A stretch of DNA of 64,000 nt from contig OX344752.2 of NCBI GenBank assembly GCA_947034885.2, positions 11,346,001 to 11,410,000 on the forward strand, written 5' to 3'. Position numbers and translations under genes: made by a program. Below the pieces are notes generated by a model. It was not told the DNA's origin. It made no database searches and worked only from the letters and a program-made list of their open reading frames with translations. Below are positions 37,739 through 50,173 of the stretch, one piece after another. The DNA comes from Thuidium tamariscinum (taxonomy: Eukaryota; Streptophyta; Bryopsida; Hypnales; Thuidiaceae). Every line of letters starts with the position of its first letter. Positions within the stretch are counted from its first letter, which is position 1.

Positions 37739-38291
37739 CTGTTGCGGAATTGGCACACATTACGAGATAGGAAAATGAAGCTCTCCTAAGTGACAACGGC
37801 CATTCAGTGCACATACAAAAAAATATGTATTGAAGCACACAATAATGAGAAGCACAAAGTGTAACAAATGCATGGCAGATACCACTTCCTTCCAAGCACA
37901 TGCATAGGTGCTTAAGACATGTTCACAGCACTGTCTATGGCCATGTAGAAGTACAGAGGCCTCCCAAAATGTGCCATGGGAATAGGAAAGACAAATAACA
38001 AGAGAGTTTGCAGTACTATGAAATTGAGAACGGCTACTAGCTTCTAAAATGAACACAAGTGGAAAGCCCCTGAAGCAAGCAGCCTCTTGAACGGTTTCCC
38101 TTCACCATAGGGGAGCCGTGCGCCAAATCTCTTCGGGGGCGGTCCTCCTCAGCAAGGCAAAGGAAATGCCTCACTTCTTTGCAGGGTTGTTCTGTTAGAC
38201 ATATTTTTGGGTTTTGGCGTCGTGTTAGACGTCCGATGTCGCGTGTCGTATAAGACAACCTGTCGCTACCCCGTCCCGTCCCGTCGCGCAA
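37739..38291 (-). other. Possible leader or N-terminal exon of the SUVR-like gene
   Basis: A minus-strand frame from about 38291 to 38037 is basic and has no recognised domain. Another to 37760 contains a hydrophobic stretch that looks like an intron translation. Neither could be joined in phase to the first pre-SET exon with confidence. Confidence 0.25.
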
Positions 38292-38339
38292 GGGTAAATT
38301 TTTTTACCGCGAAGTAAGAAGTTTTTGCCTACGTCGCAG

Positions 38340-38655
38340 GCTGTCCACGCTGACGTGGAAAGCGAGGCAGGGCGACTACAGGTGGGGCGACCGCGTCTCT
38401 GGTAAGGGCGACCACGCATCCGATTTTCAGGGCGACAGCGGGTGCAGAGGCGACCGCGGGTACCGGGCTCAGGCGCGACCGCGGGTTAAAAATCCAGCGC
38501 GACTGCGTCTCTTTTGCGACCGCGGGTGCAATGGAAGGGCGACTTCGGGTATAGGGCGACCTCGGGTACAAGAGAAGGGCGACTTCTGGTTAGGGGCGAC
38601 CTCGGGTGCAGGGCGACCACGCCTCTGTCTTTGATGGCGACCGCGGGTGTTTTTT
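38340..38655. repeat. GC minisatellite module 1 (5' of SUVR-like)
   Basis: About 14 variants of GGGCGACCGCGGGT on the plus strand, many reading GGGCGACTTCGGGT or GGCGACCTCGGGT, separated by 5-20 bp. Relative to the minus-strand SUVR-like gene the unit reads ACCCGCGGTCGCCC, the same relative orientation as in modules 3-5. The surrounding DNA is strongly AT-rich, so this is a sharp CpG-rich island. Confidence 0.85.
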
Positions 38656-39310
38656 ACCCCTAAATGCTCAAGGCCTTTGGGGGAGTTTCTAGGAATTTGT
38701 TCTAATTTCTAAAGTGAAGAAAAAAATTACTTCATGATGAGCTTTAAGAAAGAAAATTTTAAATGTAACCATTCTAATTCAAACTAGACATGTCAGAGAT
38801 CATTTAGGAGAACAAAACATATATCACTTATGGATTGAAAGATTATAATGTTTAATCACTATAGTGTCCAAATTGCCAAAGAGATTTGAAGTCATTCAAC
38901 CCTCCGTTTACAAGTCTAATCTAAAAAGTTTATGATTAAAAAAAACGGGATGAAAGGGCTTTACAAGCATAACCCCGGTCAATTTATCGCTTCTCAAAAT
39001 GTACTCTACAATCTTTTTCCTATATAATGTACAATTCCAATAGACTTTAATTTTGTTTGAAGCGTATACCGAGCTTGCCTTATAGAATGGTTTTAAAATA
39101 TAACTACCATTTTCAAAGTTTATTTATAGCATTGTGACCTTTTAAACTACAATCCTTGATTATTACTACAGGTCTACACTTCATTGTAGTTTTCATTTTA
39201 AATAACAACAATATATTATACATTTTGAATTTTTTTCTTGTAGGGGTGTGAGGGTGTGCCTCTAAAGGACCTTTGTGTTTGTGGTGTATTGAATTGAATT
39301 GACACAATCA
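38656..39310. other. Gene-free AT-rich sequence
   Basis: Nothing supportable was seen between GC module 1 and the TTAACCC element. Confidence 0.4.
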
Positions 39311-40249
39311 TTAACCCGTAAAGCCCCGAATTGCATTTCTAGGGATCTCACTACCTATAGAATTTAATTTAATTTTCTTTGAAATTTTGACACAACATGT
39401 GCCCGCAACTTAGGGGAAAAGGACCAACAATATAATCCCTTTTGACTACACGATCAAAAAGTTAGGACATGACGTGTTGTTTCCTTTAAAATTGTGCGTA
39501 GCCCGGGCACCAAAAAAAAACTTCTTTAGAAATTGTGACATTAAGAAATAAAAATTTGAAATATCTTTATTAGATTTTTATCTATGTGTAAACCTTTGAA
39601 TCATTCCATTTCAATACATGAGTCAAAAGTTATGAGGAATTTTAGTTTGGGGTAGTCAATGGGTACTTATAGAATCTCTACTCTACCAAAAAAGTTTGAA
39701 ATTCTTTATTCCATTCAATTTTTTATATTTTTGAAAAAAAAGTGAAACATTGGATGAAGATTGTTTCTTACAATACTTTAACTAAAGTAATTGGCATTTG
39801 TCATTTTTATAAATAATTTGTTGACAACTTATTATTTTCAAGCATTTTCTATTTTTTTGTTGGTTTCTAACTTAATGTTTTTTCTCCCATATGTTGAACA
39901 ATTCCAAATGATTACAAATTTGTAGAATGTAGAGCATACATACCACTTTGATTCTAATATGAGTTTAAAGAATAACCATCAATTTTGAGTGTTTTTTATA
40001 CTAATGTCACCTTGTCAAGGGCAATTGGCCAATTGCCGGAAAAAAAGGGGTTTTGCTAGTACAAATGTTAATATCTTGCAATGTACATGGTGAAGATTTT
40101 CACCACATCTTCTGAAACCATCCCACAAGAATATCTCACCATTTCATATGTGACAACAAAAATTTCAAAAACATTGCACTTGTATTACGAAACGCAATTT
40201 TGGAGCAATTTGGGTAGAAATATACTTAGTTAAAAATCTGTGAGGTTAA
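39311..40249 (-). mobile_element. TTAACCCC-terminal element, copy C (939 bp, reversed)
   Basis: The ends are TTAACCCGTAAAG and GAGGTTAA. Internal blocks (GCCCGGGC near 39500, ATGAGTCAAAAGTTATGA, the poly-A stretch, GTGACAACAAAAATTTC) run in the reverse order of copy A. The ends are more eroded than in copies A and B. Confidence 0.68.
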
Positions 40250-40462
40250 CCAACTAAACCAAAGGCTAGAAAATAATAAAATAACCCCAAAGTTAATATG
40301 TCGAAATACGATGAAAATGCCTAGTAAGGTGCTACAACATATCAATATGTAAGGTACTAAACTACTAGGCTATAAACTTCCGCTAGAAATCTTTTCAAAA
40401 AAACATTTTTGGAAGATACAGTGGGACTAATTTACCTTCCAAACAATTGGACTAATATCTAG

Positions 40463-43400
40463 TTACAAACAAAAATCTGAATCGTTCTGCACTTCGTCAG
40501 CATCAAGGTCCGTATCTTCGCGCGATGCGTAACCAACGTCTGTGTCGCTATCGTGGCTTGAGCTGTCATTCTCGTCCTCTTCTCTTGTTATTGGTTCTGG
40601 TCGTATTTCTCTTTCCACCTCTGAGGTCAAATTCCGCACAACTATGTCTTGACCACCAGGAATCGCAGTCTGGACTAGTCGTTTTGTGGGACGCGTTGCA
40701 TCAATAATTCCATCAACTACAGATTCAGGACCTGCTTGAACCGCTATTGATTGGCTTGATTGCTGGACCGCTTGCGTGGAGCACCCTGCCCCAAGCCTAC
40801 AAGGTTCCACAATTTGATTTGCGCGCTTCGGATGTCTGTGTGTCCTTTCATCTACTCTTCTAATGCGCCTTTTTTTACTTCTGTCTCTATTGTTGCTGTT
40901 GCGTAGTCGTTCTTCCAACGATATTTCTCTTGGCTCAGACACTGGAGTTGGTTGGGTGGCTTGTGGAGCGGACTCGGGGACTTCTTCATTGATGTTGGAT
41001 AGTGGACCAGTCCTCCATCTAAAGGCGTCCTTGTCGATGAACTAGGGGCCGATCTTCTGACTCTACCTTGGCTTGTATCTTCCCCTCTGGGCACACGGCC
41101 CCTTATAGAAGGAGTTGTGACTGACCTTCTGACTGTAGTCTGCCCTGTATGTCCACCTCGAGTCAAGGAAACGTTCCGACTACGGTTGAGGATGGTATTC
41201 AGTGGCGCATCTGAATCATACTCAGCTGCCTCCGTTGTTTGTATGGTCGGTGAATTCATTGCTACCGAAATAGGAGTTACTTCTTCTACAACCTCTTCAA
41301 TGTGATCCACCTCTTCTTCTGCTTCAATTCCCGCATTGATTGGTGCAATGTTTCCAATATTCATTGCTCTGCTTGAAGGAATACGTGTTGGTACTAGAGA
41401 TGTTGGTACTGGAGATGTTTCTTGAACATCTGAGGCAGGCATTTGATTATCTGCTTGTTCGTTGTTGTCAGAAGGTGTTCTTGCCGCAGTTCGTGGTGAA
41501 ACTGTGCTCCAATTTCCGACCCACGCATCATCAGGGTTCCGCTCTGGAGAACAAAAAAGTTCTTCCTCAGCAACACCTTCCGCATCATTGCCACTTGCAA
41601 ATGTGTTTCCATATCGATATGGCGGTGGACTTGGTGGAGGTGGGACCATATCTGCCCATTCATTGTGATCGCGCAAGAGATCTTCTTCTTCTCTTCGGAC
41701 TAAATTATCTTCGATAAAATCAAAATAACCCTCGTCCTCCGATCCTGAAGGCATAGGCTCGTCCCTCTCTTCATCAGTGTCTCCATCCACGAGGACCCTT
41801 TCATAAAATTGAGCAGCATTGTACCCACGCTTTTGACGTTCCAAGTGGCAGTTAGCATAAATGTACACCAAATCTTGAGCCTTCTTTGTGGTCAAACGAT
41901 TTCGCGTTTTACTGTGCACGAATGAATACATGCTCCAGTTTCGTTCACATGAAGATGCTGAACAAGTCAACCCTAGAATTCTCTTTGCAATCTTCGGAAG
42001 AGCATCGCCGCCTATATGATTCCACCATTGATGAGGTTCTAAATTGGTCTCTGTAATGTCGAGAACCTCTTCTCGAGGATCAAATGGCCCTGTCTTCTCC
42101 TCAAATTGGACAAGCTCTTGCATTGCCACGACCACTGAAACTCCTAATGATGGAGCTAGTTTTCGTATGACTCGATTCAAAGCTGCTTTGGCCGCCCCAT
42201 CGTTTTGAATTTCTTCTACTCCTGCCAAAAACGGATTCAAGAGTGCTCCTGCATAGTGGAGGTCCGTTCGCATTAACTTCCAACGAGCTTCAAATTTCTT
42301 CTCGTAACGCGTTGCAACCACAGGGTCTAAAAGAAATGGAGGATCCCTGAGAGCATACACGTGTTTCTTCAACTCGAACATTATCAACCAAGCTTTTGGC
42401 ATTGCTGGTTTTTTGCCATCAAAGTGTCGTAGAGCAACGAGTACTGGCTCTATCATAAACACGAAATTCTTGCATTTTGACCAAAACCTTTCAGAATGAA
42501 TGTTTAGCCGAACATCCATTGCTTTGCGCCTAATGGTACCTCCATTAGTCCGATTCTGCAAACTGAACTCGAAGGTCATGTAAGCGTCATCTGCAACCAC
42601 GGTTTGCAAAGCTTGTTTGCAATCGAGCAGGCGGTCTACCATAAGGAAATTGGTGGCAAACTGTGTCAAAGTAGGCAGCCTAAGCATTTTGTTTGGAGAA
42701 TGTTTCCGAAACAAAGCCATAGTGAAATGGTATTTCTTGATATGCTTCACCATTGTCCTACACTCGCTTACCAAATCCTTCATCGTTTGAGACTTTCCCC
42801 AATCTTCCAAAAGCAAATCCAAGATGTGAGCCGCACACCCTTGTTTGTACATGTGGGGATATTTCAGTAACAAACATGACATAGTTCCAATCATTACTGA
42901 AGCATTGTCTGTACACAATTGCACAATATTTGAAGGACCGGCCTTGTCTATGTACTTCGACATTAAAGCTGTCGTGTAGGCAATGTCCTTCTTCGCTCCC
43001 GTACTGTCCTCTGATCCCAAAAACACATCCCCTGCTGGACAAACGAGCATCACATTCATCAATGGCCGCCTATTGGTATCTGACCACCCATCTGAACAAA
43101 TAGTTGCTCCATATTGCACAATAGAGTTCTTTGTCCGGTCATTGACCATTTTTTGGACAACTTCTTTCTTCACATCAATCATCCTGGTACGCAACGCGTT
43201 GAATGCTGGTGGACGATATAAAATTCCAGCTGTTGCAGTTTCCTTCACTGCATTTATAAATGCAGGGTGTCGCGTGACGTTGAATGCAATATTGGCTTCA
43301 TAAAAAAATGAAGCCCACGTCGCATCCAACTTTTGTCTCAAGCCTATTTGTAATGCTTCATCCATACTTCTTTGACGAGAAACCACAGGGCGGCTTCCTG

Positions 43401-43866
43401 TTCTGTCAACCGTACTTGGAGTAGAATCCACTGAATCTGGGGTAGGGTTTGTTGGGCCGGTTGGACCCGTTGGATTTGAAGAACCACCCACCTCACCACC
43501 CTCTACCTCTTGAATGAGGGATTGTGCCGCACCAATGGCCTCATTGCCCACAAATGGTGTTTCAAACAATTCTTCAAAGCTCATGGCTTTTGGAACGTTT
43601 CCGCCGCAAGTCATAAACTTTTCACGTGCACTTCTAGGGATTTTTGGACAACGTTCTGCTGTTGCCGAGCTACCATATCCAAAGTGACTAAATGCCCTTT
43701 TCCGCACAAAGACTTTGCTCCACCCGCAAAACAAGCATTTCAGAGGATAGGGTGAATGATCATTTGGAACGCATGGTATAAGCCAAGGGTCCCAATCTTT
43801 TGTAGCCCTACGCGTATCGGGCCGACCTTGACCACCACCTGGGACAACCATGGTGTGAATCCACAA
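40463..43866 (-). CDS. hAT-superfamily transposase with BED-type zinc finger, intronless
   Basis: A 1004-codon uninterrupted frame runs from 43866 to 40852. Residues 44-73 carry a BED-like finger (CLFCGW...H...C). A DUF659-type transposase segment at about 215-370 has QYGATICSDGWSD (D259) and VQLCTDNASVMIG (D320). The hAT dimerisation region at about 600-675 holds SSCERNWSMYSFVHSKTRNRL (E641). These give the D-D-E set expected of an active enzyme. The C-terminal half after residue 690 is acidic, serine-rich and poorly conserved. Near 41000 the meaningful frame switches: a second frame to 40463 (VSEPREISLEERL, then a basic stretch and an acidic tail) looks like the original C-terminus, implying a 1-nt indel after the catalytic core. 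hAT terminal inverted repeats and an 8-bp duplication were not identified. It could be an element gene or a domesticated derivative. Confidence 0.9.
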
Positions 43867-44078
43867 TGAGTTTCACCCCCAAAAAATCGATCCAAGAATC
43901 CAGTAACGAGGAAAAAGTTATGACAATGCTACCTACTGTGAGAGGGTTTTTAAACCCCCTCAAAGCAAGGCTCTTGCCCTCCAATGAACCAAAACATCCG
44001 CAAGAAGCTTCTTTCGAAGGTTCAAGGCTAGAGTCTAATCACTGAAGCAAGGTAATCCCTCAGTGTTTCAGCTGCAGC

Positions 44079-44100
44079 TTTATACTCTGTCGCCACAGGG
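44079..44100 (-). promoter_or_regulatory. TATA-box region of the hAT gene
   Basis: On the minus strand GGCGACAGA is followed by GTATAAAGCTGCAGC; TATAAA lies at 44084-44079, about 213 bp upstream of the ATG. The GGCGAC-then-TATA arrangement resembles the cores at 50.1, 54.3 and 60.7 kb, but the downstream TCACCC...GTGGCTGA block was not found. Confidence 0.55.
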
Positions 44101-44640
44101 GCGACTGCGGGTACAGGGCGACTTCGGGTGAACAAGGCAACCGCGGGTAATGGGGGCGACGGCGCCTGCAAGGACGACCGCATGTACGAGGGCAATCGTG
44201 CGTGGAAGGGCGACCGCGGGACAGGGTGAGGAACTGCAAAAAATGACCCGCGATCGCCCCAAGCGCGGTCGCACTCCCCGGACGGGCGACCGCGCATGGA
44301 CGGGCGACCACGCATGGAGGTGGCGGTTTAGGTTCTGGCACCGGAGGTCGCCCCTGACCCGCGGTCGCCCCAAGCGCGGTCGCACTCCCCAATCGGGTGA
44401 CCGCGCATGGACGGGCGACCGCGCTTGGAGGTGTCGGGCGGCAGTTCTGGCACCCGAGGTCGCCCCTGACCCGCGGTCGCTCCAAACGCGGTCGCACTCC
44501 CCGGACGGGTGACCGCGTATGGAGGTGGCGGGCGGCAGTTCTGGCACCCGAGGTCGCCCCTGACCTGCGGTCGCACCTTTGCAGGTTTTCAATTTTTGGA
44601 AAGCGCGGTTGCTGTACACGCGGTCGCCTTACAGGACCAG
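44097..44640. repeat. GC minisatellite module 2 (5' of hAT)
   Basis: The proximal part (44097-44225) reads GGGCGACTGCGGGT on plus. The distal part (about 44250-44640) is an approximately 100-bp higher-order unit repeated about three times, containing GACCCGCGGTCGCCCC, AAGCGCGGTCGCACTCCCC and GGGCGACCGCGCATGGA, so both orientations occur. GC content is very high against an AT-rich background. Frames of up to 197 codons across it are repeat artefacts. Confidence 0.88.
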
Positions 44641-45084
44641 CTGGCCTGAGCAAGGTGGACAGTTATTAACCTAGCTGTAACAGGTATTATTTGAGAGATT
44701 CGGAGATTCCTCCTAGTTCCACATTATATCCCACTTCATTCTCATTAAAAGCAGCATCTAAATTACTATGTAGCAATAGTTACTCCAAAGTGATTTACCA
44801 TTTCATGCACATAGAAGCTTTTAAAGGTATTTCCAACCCCTTCACCACCAAGCCCTATTGGCTCTTTCTCCAAGAAATCATGAACCTTCAAACCTCAATA
44901 AAAAATATCATACTTTTACTTAGGAATGTTGAGTTCTATGAGAGCTCAATTATGGAGGAGGACAACCCTCAATTTCATGATATTTCAAATGCTTAATCCC
45001 TAAAGGACTAAGAAGATACAATGTGTCATCTTCAAAGTTTTCAATGGCAATTTCTTGTAAGGGTGAAGCAAATCTCAATATGAA

Positions 45085-45745
45085 ACAAAGGGAATGTAAT
45101 ATTTTTGGGATCTCAGTATTAGACTTAGATTAGTGGGAAAAAAAATGGGAAGACAAAATTTTAAAAAATGACAGTTATTCAAAAATGTATACTTGAACTT
45201 CTACCAAAACATTATGGAGATAGAGTTTCTATTAAAATTCAATGGAACCCCACCCCCCCCCTAGTACTTTAAAAAAAAAGGAAATGTAATATTTTTGAGA
45301 TCTCAATATTAGACTTAGATTATTGGGGAAAAAAATGGGAAGACAAAATTTAAAAAAATGACACTTATTCAAAAATGTAAACTTGAACTTCTACCAAAAC
45401 ATTATGGAGATAGAGTTTCTATTAAAATTCAATGGATCCCCCCCCTAGTACTTTAAAAAAAAAGGAAATGTAATATTTTTGAGATCTCAAAATTAGACTT
45501 CGATCAGTTGAAAAAAAAATGGGAAGACAGAATTTTAAAAAATGATACTTATCCCAAAATGTATACTTGAACTACTACCAAAACATTATGGAGATAGAGT
45601 TTCTATTAAAATTCAATGGATACCCCCCCCCTAGTACTTTAAAAAAAAGAAGGGAATGTAATATTTTTGAGATTTCAATATTAGACTTAGATTAGTTGAA
45701 GAAAAATGGGAAGACAAAATTGAAAAAATATGGCACTTATCCAAG
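45085..45745. repeat. Tandem repeat, unit about 185-190 bp, 3.5 copies
   Basis: AATGTAATATTTTTG starts at about 45091, 45284, 45468 and 45655. Each full unit ends with AATTCAATGGA, a C-homopolymer of 7-10 and CTAGTACTTTAAAAAAAA. High identity between units suggests recent amplification. Confidence 0.88.
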
Positions 45746-46784
45746 AATGTGGAAATAGAAGGACATTTACAAATAAAATATTAGAAATTTAAGTTACCTT
45801 TTTAGCTCTAACATGGACCTTAATGACATTGATCTAAGCAATTAGATAGTATCCTAAAGAGGATATCTTAGCCTCCAAAATTTATGTGGATTTAGTTGCA
45901 ATAATGAATTATGTTGAATGCATCTTAAGGACAAGTATTTATTGTAAAGATGCTTGCATTGACCAAATGATAACAATGTTGTGTACAATTTGAGAAGAAC
46001 TTTACTCCAAGTCAAATGAGTAGGAGGTTTCCATAAAAATGAATCCAATCTCATGTCATAGTATTTTGTGTTTAATCCTTATTTGAAGCCTTTGTGTAGG
46101 CTTCTCATGATTTAAGGGTTTAGGTAAATGGGTTTTTTTTTGCTATATAACTTCCATTCTAAAGTTGTAATTGAAATATCAATTATATTTCTAGATAAAT
46201 AACATTCCAAAGTAGAGGGACAATGGAAGTTTAGGGATAATTAAGGATTTCGGTTTTATTGAATATAATACTCCAAGAACATATAATTTAAGATCTAAAA
46301 AATGTTCAACAAAAGATCTTTAGGAATAATTAAGGGTGAAGCAAATTTCAATATGGTAATACTAAATTATCTTTAGACTCCAAATAAATTTTTCTAAGGG
46401 GTTAAAAAATCTATATTCATCTTTTTATAAATTTGTTTCTCCCAAAACTACGTTTGTGGCCCATGATGTTGATCATCAAGAATTGCTATAATGTAAAGAT
46501 CTAACCATTGAAATGTTCTACAATTAATTCCATACATGCTAGATATAATAATTTTTACTTTTGTACAGTTAAAATTTTAAAAAATGATAACACCTATGTG
46601 CCCAAAAATATGGAAGGATAGAATTGATTGAAATCCTCCATTGTCAAAACTGTTTTAGTCTTGTAGGGATTAAAGGAATGCAATAATACTATTGCATAAA
46701 AAGTTTGTAGTTAATAGACACTTGAGCAAAATGCTACTTCAATGTTGCAAAATTAAAAATTAAAAATTGAAGTTATACATATAT
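45746..46784. other. Gene-free AT-rich sequence
   Basis: No gene or clear repeat was seen between the tandem array and the long repeat that starts near 46785. Confidence 0.4.
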
Positions 46785-47830
46785 CTTTTAGTAAATGGCA
46801 AACACCATTGTATTAGAAATGAACATTTAGACCAAAAACATTTGAGCCAGAAGGGGTGAACAATAAAAATAAGTTATACTATAGTGAAACTAATACAAAT
46901 ATTTGAATGCAATTCAATGGACACACTCCAAAAATGAATTTTAAGCCTTTAGGTGATTTGAATCAGGTAGTTTTGACAATTGCTATTTTTAATTCAAGTA
47001 ATAGATTTTAGGAAAAAATATGAATTTAGGCACATATAATTGTAAGATCCTATATTACACTAGTTTGAGAAGATGTGGAGGAAAGTTAACCAATTTTCTA
47101 CTATGAAAATTGCCAAGATATTAACATTTGAATTGATTGTAATTCTTTTGAGGGCCTTGTGATGTATGAAAACCTAGGAAGTTGCACTTCATACAATCAC
47201 ATTTGTATAAAATAATTGTCGTAATGGTGTTTCTTTTCTATACCAAATTACCAATGTTCAAAGGCAATTCATAAGATGCTTGAAATTTTTTTTAGGCAAA
47301 CTACAAGTGTATAACATTTTTGGAAAATATATGTCAGTACATAGGAATATAGAATGATTTCAAATAGTAAGTTGTTAAGAGTTGAATTATATAGAATTGA
47401 AAATGCCAATTCCAATGGTAATTATTATCCTGCATCTAATATTTCAATTTTTGTTATAGATTTCGAATATTGAATTAAATGAAGAACTTTACAGAATTTA
47501 TTGTGCATTTGTTGATTAGAAAACTAGGAAATCCCTAACAACCCTTAATCAAAATACCTCTTAACGATCATGACAGATGCTACTATATGAGTCTAAAAAT
47601 GTGAATCCCCAAGACTATTCACCTATAGTATAGGTATTTAAATCATAGAAACTTTTTATAATTAGAGATTTCTAGTTTGATTATACTATACACACTTATA
47701 TTATTGGTGCATATGTTATAAACACATTGAAATATTCAATAGTTGTGGGATACCTACTTATATCTATAATCAAGGCTTACATACTTGCATTTCTATCTTC
47801 TCATGCTAGCATTTTAGTAACAAAATCAAA
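46785..47830 (+). repeat. Left arm of a 1-kb inverted repeat pair
   Basis: Starting at TTTAGTAAATGG, this block matches 52500-53512 in reverse orientation over about 1 kb at roughly 80% by eye. Shared words include GAATGCAATTCAATG, ATTCTTTTGAGGGCC and TTCATACAATCACATTT. It contains a diverged TTAACCCC-type interior followed by a GATGCTACTATATGAG MITE (about 47575-47825). No transposase. Confidence 0.75.
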
Positions 47831-48567
47831 TTAAGAAATTCACATTTTAAATTTATTTTGAAAATTTGTAGAGCACTTATTTCAAAGCCCAAAACTTATT
47901 GGGGTTATGCGTCTCCAAAGTATGCATCTCCAATGTTTGTATCTCATTTTTTCGGTGACCAAATTTTTTAAATTGAACATATGAAAAGAGGATTGTAAGA
48001 CTGTGCATGTGTTTTGTAAATTTAACACACTCGTGAAGTCGTGATCAAACATTATAATCTGTCATCCATAAGTGATAATATTCTATTTTCTTTACCTTCA
48101 TAACCTCTAATATGCACAGTTTAAATTTGTATGCTTATAATTTAAAGAAAATTGATGAAGCATATGAAATATTATCCTATTCCTAAAAACTAAAAAGGAA
48201 TATGAAAGTTGCATGTACAAAAATGTATTAATTGAAAGAAACATCTATTTTATGAAATTTAGATATGGACACTTTCTTCATAAAAATTTGAAATGTCTAC
48301 ATATTACATATTGAGCATTTTATGGAGATGCTTTTTGAAAGATTGAATGAGCATTTTGGATGTTTAAAAAAAACCCATCAACATGCAAACAAAGGAATAT
48401 GAATTCTTTTGCATCCATACACATCAATGATAGAAATGAAACACCCCAAGTTTGCAAAATAATACTAAAAAATAATAGTAGCCTTTTTATATATAGATGT
48501 TTACAAAAGTCATAAGTCCTCCAAAAAATGCTAGCATTGCTAGCCCCCCAAAAGATCATACAACATT
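47831..48567. other. Gene-free; 3' flank of the coiled-coil gene
   Basis: AT-rich, no further features seen. A 79-codon minus-strand frame at 48320-48559 has no recognisable feature. Confidence 0.4.
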
Positions 48568-49964
48568 CTACTTGCTTTGTTCATCTGTCTTTAGCCTTTT
48601 CTTAGCTTCCAAGTCTTTCTTCGCCTCCTTGTAGGCACTATCCAAATTGGATTGAAGAGGAAAATCCCACCATTTATTTTTCATGTACTCTTTCTTCAAA
48701 TTCAGTGCATTGAGCAAATTCATCTTCTTCTTCTCCACTTCCCCGGCCACATCACTTTCCAATGCGAGAGCATGGCTAACTTCTTCTTTAGGTCCTCTGC
48801 TTCCAACTTCAATGTCTCATGTTGCCTCTCATGATCTTCAGAATCTTGTATATCAACAATACAATCAAGAGGGGCTTTGTCCTTCATTTTCTGAAGGTCA
48901 CGTAATTTTGATTGTGCACCTTCAAGAGATCTTTTTTCATTTTCCAAGCAGTCAGCTTCGATGTGACAATCTTCCTTGAGTTTAGCCAATCGTTCTTCTA
49001 CAAATTTGTTAGTTGAAGAACTAGAACCTTCACCCCCTGAAACGGAGAAGTTCAGATAGAATGCTTCCAAGTTCAAGATTTGCTCATGTTGCTTGGTCAA
49101 CTGAATTCGTCCCGATTCAATGAGGGCTTGAAGGGTTGGAACATCATCAGAAGTATCAGTCACTGCCCCTTCCTCCAAAGTCCTTTTCTCTTCATTTGCT
49201 CTATCCAACTCTTCAAGCACACTCTTCAATTGAACTTTATAAAAGTCGTTCAATGGAATATCTTCGTTGGCCTCCACACTTGCAGCTTCAACAGATCCTT
49301 CAATTCTTGGCATCCCTTCCAATGAAGGCAATGTCAACGTGGGGCCCGCCTCCACTTCCCCCTCCTCCAAAGGCTCCAAATTAGCCAATGTCTCACCCAC
49401 ATGTGGCAGTCCAACATCCATCAACTCATCTTCACTACTTTCGTGATCCGACCACACGAACTCATTGTTCGGAACTTCATTCTTGATGAAAATCTTTTTC
49501 CCTAAACCTTCACGTGGGTTTTGGGAGGGACCCGCCCTAGGAATGTCCTTGGTTGACGGTTTTTGGACAAGCTTTGCTCCCTTAATGGTGCTCCAATCCA
49601 CCCTTCGTCGAAGAATAACTTCCGCGTACACCATCTCACATAGAAACAAGGGAATTTCATTCCGAGGCACACTTCGTGTCTTGTACAAGTATCGATATAC
49701 TTCGATACATCTTTGTACAAATCCATCGTGAGTGCAAGCATGAAGATTTGCCATATTTGACTTCAAGTGGATTTTGTGTCGATGATAGGGGAAAAGCTTA
49801 TCGATGTGGCACCATTGTACAAATGCCCTACAAGTGGTCGCGGTCCAAAAGCCTTCGATCCTCTCCCAACCTCCATGAGCCACGACATTAGAGTCCACAA
49901 GGACGTGTCGTTGTCTTTTTTGCATCTTGCCTTTGGCTTTACGGTTCCTCCGGGTGGCGTCCAT
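48568..49964 (-). CDS. Unrecognised coiled-coil protein, paralog 1, frameshifted near its C-terminus
   Basis: Intronless frame. The ATG at 49964 (MDATRRNRKAKG) is chosen because similarity to the 61058 paralog starts there; the open frame extends to 50042 without homology. An N-terminal basic segment precedes the shared domain (WCHIDKLFPYHRHKIHL, then CIEVYRYLY, EMVYAEVILRRRVDWST). A variable acidic middle follows, then a C-terminal half rich in heptad-like E/K/L, predicted coiled coil. At about 48760, in an AAG-rich run, the frame ends in an arginine-rich stop at 48720. The alternative frame continues LESDVAGEVEKKKMN to a stop at 48568, which suggests a 1-nt indel. Function unknown. It shares its promoter core with the 61058 paralog and the kinase gene. 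Confidence 0.72.
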
Positions 49965-50070
49965 TGGATTGAAGTAGATGGAGGTATTAAAAAATACCCA
50001 AATGCGACAATAGCTGCCCCAATAGATGCACGAACCACACAATCACAGTAAAAAAAAACCAAGTACTGGA

Positions 50071-50173
50071 CACGCAGTCAGCCACGAGAAGCGGGTGACA
50101 GAGTAGTGTGCAGCGCTGGAATTGCAAGTGGGCGAATGCGGATGGGGCGACCACTTATAAACCCGATGTCGCC
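50071..50173 (-). promoter_or_regulatory. Shared core promoter, copy of the coiled-coil 1 gene
   Basis: On the minus strand GGCGAC (50173-50168) and its complement GTCGCC (50151-50146) enclose a TATAAG box at 50159-50154. About 60 bp downstream comes TCACCCGCTT then GTGGCTGACTGCGTG (50098-50071). The same blocks at similar spacing lie upstream of 54476 and 61058. The box is about 190 bp upstream of the chosen ATG. Promoter function is inference from position and conservation. Confidence 0.65.

Noticed and set aside
41340..41717. Plus-strand 125-codon ORF
   Set aside because: Antisense shadow of the hAT transposase C-terminal region.
38340..44640. GC modules 1 and 2 as terminal repeats of one hAT element
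   Set aside because: Modules occur beside non-hAT genes too, and no hAT-like ends or 8-bp duplication were seen at their borders.
44028..44653. Minus- and plus-strand ORFs up to 197 codons rich in arginine, proline and glycine
   Set aside because: Translation of the GC minisatellite; every frame is open because the unit lacks stop-forming AT.
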